From contig CAZNZW010000003.1 in NCBI GenBank assembly GCA_964577615.1, forward strand, positions 41,334 to 105,333: 64,000 bases of DNA, written 5' to 3'. Source of the DNA: QNYZ01 sp964577615 (lineage in GTDB: Bacteria > Desulfobacterota > Desulfobacteria > Desulfobacterales > QNYZ01). Made by a program: the position numbers and the translations under genes. Within the stretch, counting starts at the first letter, position 1; the number at the start of each line of letters is the position of its first letter. This document shows positions 58,026 through 64,000 of this stretch, piece by piece. The notes below the pieces were generated by a model, which saw only the letters and a program-made list of their open reading frames with translations, had not been told where the DNA came from and searched no databases.

Positions 58026-58973
58026 CTACACAAAAAGCGAATGCACGGAATCGCCCGTGTGACTGCGGATAATCGCTTCACCGATTAGTTCGGCAATGGT
58101 CAGCACCGTAAATTTTTGACTGGCAGCCGCTTCGGGTTTTAAAGGAATCGTATCGGTGACAATAACAGACTTGAGAGGCGATTTTTTAATCCGCTCGATG
58201 GCCGGGCCGGAAAGCACCGGATGGGCGCAGCATGCGTGTATTTCCCGGGCGCCGTTTTTCATGAAAGCGCCGGCCGCTTCGGTCAGCGTGCCTGCCGTAT
58301 CCACCATGTCGTCCAGAATAACCACCACTTTATCGGTGACATCGCCGATGACGGCCATGGCCTTGGCCTGGTTCGGCGCATCCCGGCGTTTGTCGACAAT
58401 CACCAGATCCGCATTCAACCGTTTGGCGAAGGCCCGGGCCCGTTCCACCCCACCGGCATCCGGGGAAGCAATGACGAGGTCCTTTTTAAAATGATCCTGG
58501 ATATAATTGATAATCACCGGCGCGGCAAACAGGTTGTCCACGGGAATATTAAAAAAGCCCTGAATCTGTCCGGCGTGCAGGTCCATGGTGATCACCCGAT
58601 GCGCCCCGGCGGTAGTGATCAGATCGGCTACCAGTTTGGCGCTGATTGGTACGCGGGGCGCCACTTTTTTATCCTGCCGGGCATAGCCATAATACGGGAT
58701 CACCGCCGTGATGCGTCGGGCGGATGACCGTTTGATGGCATCGATCATCAGCAGCATTTCCACCAGATTCCGATTTACCGGCGCACAGGTGGATTGAACC
58801 ACAAAGATGTCTCTGAGGCGAACATTGTTATCGATTTCGATCTGAATTTCACCATCGCTGAAGGTGGTTATTTTCGATTCGCCGGGCGTCACCTTCAGAT
58901 AGTCGCATATTTTTTTAGCCAAATCCGGGTTTGAATTCCCGGAAAACACAAAAAAATCATTATTTTCTGCCAT
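58026..58973 (-). CDS. prs: Ribose-phosphate pyrophosphokinase
   Basis: 315 residues from ATG 58973. PRPP synthase motifs are RITAVIPYYGYARQDKK, MDLHAGQIQGFF, ASPDAGGVERARAFAKRL, and the PRPP loop VVILDDMVDTAGTLTEAA. It makes the precursor of nucleotides, His and Trp. tRNA-Gln lies 67 bases upstream on the same strand, in the usual ispE-tRNA-Gln-prs-rplY arrangement. Confidence 0.96.
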   Translation of the reverse strand: MAENNDFFVFSGNSNPDLAKKICDYLKVTPGESKITTFSDGEIQIEIDNNVRLRDIFVVQSTCAPVNRNLVEMLLMIDAIKRSSARRITAVIPYYGYARQDKKVAPRVPISAKLVADLITTAGAHRVITMDLHAGQIQGFFNIPVDNLFAAPVIINYIQDHFKKDLVIASPDAGGVERARAFAKRLNADLVIVDKRRDAPNQAKAMAVIGDVTDKVVVILDDMVDTAGTLTEAAGAFMKNGAREIHACCAHPVLSGPAIERIKKSPLKSVIVTDTIPLKPEAAASQKFTVLTIAELIGEAIIRSHTGDSVHSLFV

Positions 58974-59040
58974 TACTGAAATATCCTGTCGTAGTCGCGT
59001 GTCAATTTCATTAATATAGGCCTTGTCATTTTTCAAAAAA

Positions 59041-59116
59041 TGGCTGGGGCGGGAGGATTCGAACCTCCGAATGCAGGAATCAAAATCCTGTGTCTTTGCC
59101 ACTTGACGACGCCCCA
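59041..59116 (-). tRNA. tRNA-Gln (TTG)
   Basis: 76 bases with encoded CCA. Acceptor TGGGGCG/CGCCCCA, anticodon loop TTTTGAT (TTG), T-arm GTTCGAATC. Its 5' 37 bases overlap the 3' end of ispE on the same strand. Confidence 0.95.
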
Positions 59117-60003
59117 GCAACCAGCCGGGTCTTAAGCACCTGCCAGCCCTGATGACGGGAAAGATCCATGAAAGCATCCCGGGCCCTGGCCTCATCGTTG
59201 AAAAGCCCGAATACTGTCGGCCCGCTTCCAGACATCAAAGCACCCGTGGCACCCTGCGCCAGCAACGCCTGTTTGATGGTTTCAATCATCGGATATTTTA
59301 CTGCCGTGACACTTTCAAGGTCATTGCATAAGCACGTTGTTATCCTATCCGACCGAAAATGTTCCCATTCCATTTTGGAATATAAATTAGTATTTTTAAG
59401 TCGCTGTTGGCATTTTGTCAATCTTAATTTCAGGTTTTGGTAAACAAGTGCCGTGGAAATTCGGATCGGAGGACGAATGAGTATCACCGGAAGCGACGGC
59501 AGCCCGGCTGCCGGTTTGAGAATTTCGCCAATGCCGGTCGCAATCGCCGGGCGCCCGAAAATAAAAAAAGGGACATCGGCGCCCAGTTTCACCGCCATTG
59601 CCATCAACGCATCCCGGCTGAAGGGCGTGTTATCCATCCGGTTCAACGCCATCAGGACCGCTGCCGCATTGCTGCTGCCGCCGCCCAGCCCGGCGGCCAC
59701 AGGAATCCGTTTGGTGATTTCCATGTGCACGCCGAAGGGCCGTTTTTTTTTATCCCGGACCCGGCGGGTTAAAAACAGGCGGGCGGCACGGCAGACCAGA
59801 TTGGTCTCATCCTCGGGGACATCCGGATCGGTACAGGTAACGGTAATATTTCGCCGGGTTAGCCGGATCGTTATCGTATCGGCCAGCGTCAGTGGACACA
59901 TCAATGTGACCAGTTGATGGTATCCATCGGAGCGCCTGCCGGTGACCGCTAAAAACAGGTTAACCTTGGCAGGGGAAACAAATGAAATCGGGGTTTGTGT
60001 CAT
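59080..60003 (-). CDS. ispE: 4-diphosphocytidyl-2-C-methyl-D-erythritol kinase
   Basis: 307 residues from ATG 60003; an upstream TTG is less likely. GHMP kinase of the MEP isoprenoid pathway: SPAKVNLFLAVTGRRSDGYHQL at the N-terminus, the ATP loop PVAAGLGGGSSNAAAVL (about 100-116), and the C-terminal MSGSGPTVFGLF. The normal end of the protein is near HQGWQVLKTRLV; the final dozen residues (AGASSSGKDTGF) are encoded by the tRNA-Gln gene, where the frame meets TGA. The isoprenoid product feeds the prenyl synthase at 24409-25425. Confidence 0.93.
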   Translation of the reverse strand: MTQTPISFVSPAKVNLFLAVTGRRSDGYHQLVTLMCPLTLADTITIRLTRRNITVTCTDPDVPEDETNLVCRAARLFLTRRVRDKKKRPFGVHMEITKRIPVAAGLGGGSSNAAAVLMALNRMDNTPFSRDALMAMAVKLGADVPFFIFGRPAIATGIGEILKPAAGLPSLPVILIRPPIRISTALVYQNLKLRLTKCQQRLKNTNLYSKMEWEHFRSDRITTCLCNDLESVTAVKYPMIETIKQALLAQGATGALMSGSGPTVFGLFNDEARARDAFMDLSRHQGWQVLKTRLVAGASSSGKDTGF

Positions 60004-60057
60004 GGGGTATCCCCGGCTGAACAAGTTCAGGGACTCTGCCGGAAGCCGGGTCAGCGG

Positions 60058-60378
60058 TTATTGTGATTCCGAAACATAGCCCATTCGCAAATCGTACAAA
60101 AGTCCCTTGAGCATTCTTTCTTCCTCTCCCGTCAGGTTCCCCCTGGTTTTTTCTTCCAGCATGGCGATGATGTCAATGGTCTGTTTCGCCAGTTCCAGGT
60201 TTTTGGCCTGGTTTCCGGTGGTGGGGTCGGCGATCTTGCCAAGATGCACCAGCGCGGAATGGTTAAGGGAAACAATGAACGTGGCAAACGTCATTACCGG
60301 CATCGTGGGGGGTGGCGTCTTCCGGCCGGCGGGTTCCTGGCCTTTGCTGTCCGTCGCCATGTTCTCTTTGTCTGTCAT
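60058..60378 (-). CDS. DUF1844 protein
   Basis: 106 residues with an AGGAG ribosome site. After a charged, proline-rich N-terminus (PAGRKTPPPTMP) the DUF1844 core follows: MTFATFIVSLNHSALVHLGKIADP, NLELAKQTIDIIAMLEEKTRGNLTGEEERML. This short helical family is common just upstream of ispE in Desulfobacterota and has no known function. Confidence 0.88.
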   Translation of the reverse strand: MTDKENMATDSKGQEPAGRKTPPPTMPVMTFATFIVSLNHSALVHLGKIADPTTGNQAKNLELAKQTIDIIAMLEEKTRGNLTGEEERMLKGLLYDLRMGYVSESQ

Positions 60379-60491
60379 TCTAAACTCCTGAATTTTTTCG
60401 GTGACAAGCTTACCTTCAGTATCTCAGGCCATTATAAGTCAATTCTCCGTTGGGTCCATCATTGCCGGAACTGCGTTCACAGAAACAGGCG

Positions 60492-61445
60492 CTATACTTT
60501 CGCCGGGTCGTTGACCACATTGTCTGTCTGGCCGTTTTTCAGGTACTCAATCATCTGCTCGGCCACGGCCACGGCCACATTGGTCTGGGCCTCACGGGTG
60601 GATGCTCCCAGGTGCGGGGTCCCGATGACCTGATCCAGCTGCAACAGGGGCAGGTTTCCCGGCGGTTCGGTTTCAAAGACATCCAGCGCCGCGCCGGCCA
60701 CCTTCCCGCCGGTGATCGCCGCGTAAAGATCCGCCTGATTGACGATCCCCCCCCGGGCACAGTTGATCACCATGACGCCCGGTTTCATTTTTTCAAATGC
60801 CGCTGCATCGAGCAGACCGGTGGTTTCCTTCATTTTGGGTACGTGCACCGTAATGTAATCGGCACTGCGGTAAAGCGCGTCCAGTGAAACAGCCTTGAAT
60901 CCGTCCTTCTCGATGGTTTCGGCCGGAATAAACGGATCATAAACAAGAACCTGCATTTTCATGCCACGTGCGCGGTCAGCCACGATGGCGCCGATCTTGC
61001 CGTATCCGACGACGCCCAGCATTTTTTTGAATACTTCCCGTCCCTGCAGTTTTTTCTTTTCCCACTGCCCGGCTTTCAATGTGGCCGTTCCCCGGGGAAT
61101 ATTGCGTGACAGGGCCATCATCATGCCAATGGTGTGTTCGGCAGCGGAAACCACATTGCCGCCCGGTGTATTCATGACGGCCACTCCTTTTTCGGTGGCT
61201 GCGGGGATATCGACATTATCCAGGCCGATACCGGCCCGGCCAATGATTTTCAGACAGGTGGCCGCTTCCAGCAGATCCCGGGTAACTTGGGTCCCGCTGC
61301 GAATCACCAGGCCGCTGTAATCGCCGATGATTCCTTTCAGTTCTTCAGGAGACAGGCCGGTTTTTACATCCACCTCAATCCCTTCTGCGGCCTCAAACAT
61401 TTTGATACCGATTTCACCCAGCACGTCGCTGACCAGTACTTTCAT
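60492..61445 (-). CDS. D-2-hydroxyacid dehydrogenase, phosphoglycerate dehydrogenase-like
   Basis: 317 residues from ATG 61445 (GGGGGGAAG site). NAD-binding fold with VVGYGKIGAIVADRARG (GxGxxG), catalytic Arg in INCARGGIVNQADL, Glu in DVFETEPPGN, and His in GTPHLGASTREA. The catalytic pattern and the GRAGIGLDNVDIPAATEKGVAVMNTPGGN segment are those of SerA. The regulatory ACT and ASB domains of the 520-residue SerA are missing, so this is the short form. It would oxidise 3-phosphoglycerate in serine synthesis or reduce a 2-oxoacid. Confidence 0.85.
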   Translation of the reverse strand: MKVLVSDVLGEIGIKMFEAAEGIEVDVKTGLSPEELKGIIGDYSGLVIRSGTQVTRDLLEAATCLKIIGRAGIGLDNVDIPAATEKGVAVMNTPGGNVVSAAEHTIGMMMALSRNIPRGTATLKAGQWEKKKLQGREVFKKMLGVVGYGKIGAIVADRARGMKMQVLVYDPFIPAETIEKDGFKAVSLDALYRSADYITVHVPKMKETTGLLDAAAFEKMKPGVMVINCARGGIVNQADLYAAITGGKVAGAALDVFETEPPGNLPLLQLDQVIGTPHLGASTREAQTNVAVAVAEQMIEYLKNGQTDNVVNDPAKV

Positions 61446-61669
61446 TTCTTCCCCCCCTAATCTTGGGTATGGTTGTTTCAATATCAATCGGGTTGTTTAT
61501 ATGTAGCATCTCAGCTATGAAAATAACATCAAAAAACAGGGGGATTTGTCAAGAGACAGCGGCCCGCCCCTGTTTTTTTCAGAGTTCTGGATATTCAGGC
61601 ATTCGATCCTTTCACTGCGACGATTGATTCTGACTGGTTTTACGCTGTTTGTTATCAGGAATAAAAAAG

Positions 61670-62425
61670 ATGGAAAAACGCTCCGCAAACATCCCCGGAT
61701 CTTCCCCGGGTCTGACCTGGCCGCCACTCATTCGGGGAACACTGGTTAAACGGTACAAACGCTTCCTGGCCGATATCCGCCTGGTCGATGGAACGATCAT
61801 TACAGCGCACTGCACCAACTCCGGGCGCATGGATACCTGTAGCCAGCCGGGGCGGCCGGTGTACATCTCCCGGGCAACCAATCCAAAAAGAAAACTCAAA
61901 TACACATGGGAGCTGATTGAAATGCCCGGCTCCCTGGTGGGCGTTAATACGTTGCTGCCCAATCGTCTCGTGGCGGACGCCATTGCCACCGGACAGGTGG
62001 CCGCGCTCACGGGATATACCAATCTGAAACGGGAGGTGAGCGTCGGGGAACGTTCCCGGCTCGACATCTGCCTGTCTGGCGGGCGCCGGCGGCGCTGCTA
62101 TGTTGAAGTCAAAAACTGCACCCTCGTGAAAAACGGTCGGGCCTGTTTTCCCGACGCCGTCACAACGCGGGGCCTGAAACATTTGAACGAACTGCAGAAT
62201 CTGGTGCGTGCCGGCCACCGGGGCGTGATATTTTTTCTGATTCAGCGGATGGATGCCACCGTTTTTTCCCCGGCCGACCCGATCGATCCGGATTATGGTA
62301 AGGGGCTGCGTCAAGCCGTCTGCGATGGTGTGGAAATTCTGGTCTTTGACGTTTTCATTGACCTGAATCGGATCTGCCTGCGCCGCGAAATTGCTGTTGA
62401 TCTGAATAGAAAACCAATCGGATAG
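61670..62425 (+). CDS. sfsA: SfsA DNA-binding/nuclease-like protein
   Basis: 251 residues from ATG 61670 with AGGA nine bases upstream. SfsA family: GTLVKRYKRFLADIRLVDG, AHCTNSGRMDTC, RLDICLSGGRRRRCYVEVKNCTLV (a PD-(D/E)XK-like D...ExK pattern in YVEVKN), FPDAVTTRGLKHLNEL, and VIFFLIQRMDATVFSPAD. E. coli SfsA was named for sugar-fermentation stimulation; the fold suggests a nuclease. Single gene here. Confidence 0.92.
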   Translation: MEKRSANIPGSSPGLTWPPLIRGTLVKRYKRFLADIRLVDGTIITAHCTNSGRMDTCSQPGRPVYISRATNPKRKLKYTWELIEMPGSLVGVNTLLPNRLVADAIATGQVAALTGYTNLKREVSVGERSRLDICLSGGRRRRCYVEVKNCTLVKNGRACFPDAVTTRGLKHLNELQNLVRAGHRGVIFFLIQRMDATVFSPADPIDPDYGKGLRQAVCDGVEILVFDVFIDLNRICLRREIAVDLNRKPIG

Positions 62426-62728
62426 ACAAATATTCAAGATCGACCGCCCACAGCCAGACCAGACAGGGGGGGCATACCCCAACCCATTGAAAATACAAGA
62501 GGATCAATATGAAAAAAGATTGACACTTTCCATGTCTTTAAGTACAGTGCGTCAATATCCTCACAATATGTCGTAGCGAAAACCAGAGGCTGATATATGT
62601 TATGACTTATTTCGTTACCGATTCCGACTTGAACAGATATACTTTTCTGAACCTGAAGGCCCCTTCACATTAGAACGAACCTGGATACCACATGGCGGCG
62701 ACCTGCAACCTGAAAAAGGAGAAAAAAC
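62426..62728. promoter_or_regulatory. Intergenic region with promoter for the coiled-coil gene
   Basis: 303 bases without a gene. On the plus strand TTGACA (62520-62525), 17 bases, TACAGT (62543-62548) is a good promoter about 180 bases before ATG 62729, leaving a long leader. I found no clear riboswitch or terminator in it. Confidence 0.5.
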
Positions 62729-63964
62729 ATGACACTGTTACTCTGTAAGCTGTGGCCTTATCTGGCTGGCGGCCTGGTCGGCTGGCTGTTGGCCGGTTGG
62801 CTTTCGCGCTGGTTGAAGTACGGAGAGCCACCTGTTAGAAAAGAAATAATTGTCGAAAAAAAGATCGACAATCCCGACCATTTATCTCTGATCAGCCAGC
62901 TAAAAGCTGAAAATGCGACGATTGAAAACCTGAAAGCCGAAATCAGCCGTTTGGAAAACACCCGGCCCAAGGTGGTTGAAAAGATAGTCGAAAAATTCAT
63001 TGACAATCCTGAGCACTTATCTTTGATCAGCCGGCTAAAAACTGAAAATAAAACCATTGGCGACCTTAAAACCAGAATTAATCATTTTGAAAGCGCCGAA
63101 CCCAAAATAATTGAGAAAACGGTCGAGGTCGAGAAGCGGGTTGACAATCCCGAGCATCTCCAGCGGATCCGTTTTCTTGAAACTGAAAATATCAAGATCA
63201 ATCATCTTAAAGCGACGGTCAAATCCTTGGCGCAGGGCCCCGATATAGATGTAAAGGCAGCCCGGGCGGCCGGGCTTTCGATTAAGAATGAAAATGATTT
63301 TTCGGTTATCGAAGGGATTGGCCCCAAAATCAATTCTCTGATCCATGAAGCGGGTATTCACTCTTTCAGAGAATTATCTCAAACAGACCCTTCAAATATT
63401 CAAAAAGTTCTGGACGAGGCAGGTCCGAACTTCAGACTGGCCAATCCGGGCACATGGCCCGATCAGGCTTATCTTGCGGCAAACAACCGCTGGTCGGCAT
63501 TAAAAGCCCTGCAGAATATTCTGGACGGCGGGGTTTATCCGGATGGGTCTGCATCAGCGGGAAAAGCAAAATCCGTGACGAGTGGCAACGCGCCGCATCT
63601 TACCGATCAGATAATCCGCCTGAAAAAAGAACTGAAAGCATATCAGCGGGGGCCGGAGATAGACATGGAAAAGGCCCGGGCTGCCGGTTTTCATATCAGC
63701 CGTAAAGATAACAGTGAAGATTTTACCGTCATTGAAGGCATTGGCCCGGGCATCAGTAAACTGCTCCATAATGCGGGGATCCATACCTATCAATCACTTG
63801 CCGATACAAAAATCTCCCATATTCAAAAGATACTGGATGCGGCCGGCCCCAGCTTCAGGCTGGCCAGGCCGGATACCTGGCCAGACCAGTCAAATCTTGC
63901 GGCATCAAACCAATGGGCCGCCTTAAAAGCCTGGCAGGATATTCTTGACGGAGGTGAAAAATAA
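62729..63964 (+). CDS. Membrane-anchored coiled-coil protein with a duplicated HhH-like module
   Basis: 411 residues with AAAAGGAGAAAAAAC before ATG 62729. One membrane helix (about 8-30) is followed by three repeats of about 46 residues (DNPDHLSLI at 47, DNPEHLSLI at 92, DNPEHLQRI at 139) that read as a coiled coil. A module of about 98 residues is then duplicated (about 171-268 and 309-409), each with GP-E/D-ID-x-x-x-ARAAG, F-S/T-VIEGIGP (a helix-hairpin-helix-type turn), AGIH, and W-x-ALKA-x-Q-x-ILDGG. The modules share most positions. Single or paired HhH-like domains of this sort occur in envelope proteins of unknown role. It is probably cotranscribed with the next gene. Confidence 0.65.
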   Translation: MTLLLCKLWPYLAGGLVGWLLAGWLSRWLKYGEPPVRKEIIVEKKIDNPDHLSLISQLKAENATIENLKAEISRLENTRPKVVEKIVEKFIDNPEHLSLISRLKTENKTIGDLKTRINHFESAEPKIIEKTVEVEKRVDNPEHLQRIRFLETENIKINHLKATVKSLAQGPDIDVKAARAAGLSIKNENDFSVIEGIGPKINSLIHEAGIHSFRELSQTDPSNIQKVLDEAGPNFRLANPGTWPDQAYLAANNRWSALKALQNILDGGVYPDGSASAGKAKSVTSGNAPHLTDQIIRLKKELKAYQRGPEIDMEKARAAGFHISRKDNSEDFTVIEGIGPGISKLLHNAGIHTYQSLADTKISHIQKILDAAGPSFRLARPDTWPDQSNLAASNQWAALKAWQDILDGGEK

Positions 63965-63966
63965 TC

Positions 63967-64000
63967 ATGACTCAGACAAATAAAGAATATATTTCACCCT
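63967..64000 (+). CDS. Start of a coupled downstream gene (runs off the window)
   Basis: ATG 63967 begins two bases after the previous stop, with GGAGGTGA at 63950-63957 as ribosome site. Only 11 codons (MTQTNKEYISP) are visible, so the product cannot be named. Confidence 0.55.
   Translation, partial: MTQTNKEYISP

Overview
The window looks like chromosomal DNA of a Desulfobacterota (former Deltaproteobacteria) bacterium, probably a Desulfobacteraceae/Desulfosarcinaceae-type anaerobe. The basis is gene content: a complete methylmalonyl-CoA pathway with succinyl-CoA synthetase, the order DUF1844-ispE-tRNA-Gln-prs-rplY-pth followed by a membrane pyrophosphatase and CarD, HypA/HypB, and a cytochrome bd oxidase with an Rrf2 regulator. 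No sulfate-reduction gene is visible, so the placement is an inference. Coding density is high. I see no insertion sequence, prophage, CRISPR array or rRNA. A 100-N gap flanked by an identical 55-bp repeat (9380-9589) points to an automatic scaffold join.

Layout. 1-8.4 kb: partial moaB, a DUF2279 exported protein, a PEP-utilising-enzyme-like phosphotransferase followed by a dual-specificity phosphatase/YkgJ fusion, a YidD-like probable lipoprotein, and a protein built of about nineteen 34-residue helical repeats. 8.5-17.2 kb: ribBA (interrupted by the gap, with a RibB half that has lost its catalytic residues), a KtrB/TrkH potassium channel, a membrane-anchored unknown, a ketosynthase divergent from an O-methyltransferase, and small exported proteins. 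17.3-21 kb: operon Rrf2-DUF4492-cydA-cydB plus a 30-residue CydX-like membrane peptide, with a strong promoter, an overlapping palindrome and a clear terminator. 21.1-26.8 kb: Kbp-like LysM protein, DUF937 protein, then rimO-polyprenyl synthase-exported unknown-pgsA-tRNA-Val.

27.1-33.4 kb is the most interesting region. A five-gene co-directional cluster encodes a zinc-ribbon (TackOD1-like) protein with a degenerate GGDEF-like domain, a membrane GT2 polysaccharide synthase, a TolC-type channel, an exported TIM-barrel-like protein and an HlyD-type adaptor. I interpret it as a polysaccharide synthesis and export machine that joins a synthase to a TolC/HlyD conduit under a degenerate-GGDEF regulatory protein. 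ApbE, an acidic unknown, two tRNA-Ser genes and hypAB follow.

36.6-47.2 kb: a leftward TetR-led cluster for propionyl-CoA <-> succinate: epimerase, both mutase subunits, MeaB, carboxyltransferase (12S-like), a small subunit, a 5S-like carboxyltransferase fused to a biotin carrier, then sucC and sucD. No biotin carboxylase is present, which fits transcarboxylation with oxaloacetate/pyruvate. 47.5-51.1 kb: rpmH-rnpA-yidD-yidC-jag, with rnpA lacking any ATG/GTG/TTG start at the proper place. 51.2-61.4 kb: leftward housekeeping block (DUF1844, ispE overlapping tRNA-Gln, prs, rplY, pth, hppA, carD, rluD-like, MBL-fold hydrolase, unknown). 61.7-64 kb: sfsA and a membrane-anchored coiled-coil protein with a duplicated helix-hairpin-helix-like module, followed by the start of a coupled gene that leaves the window.
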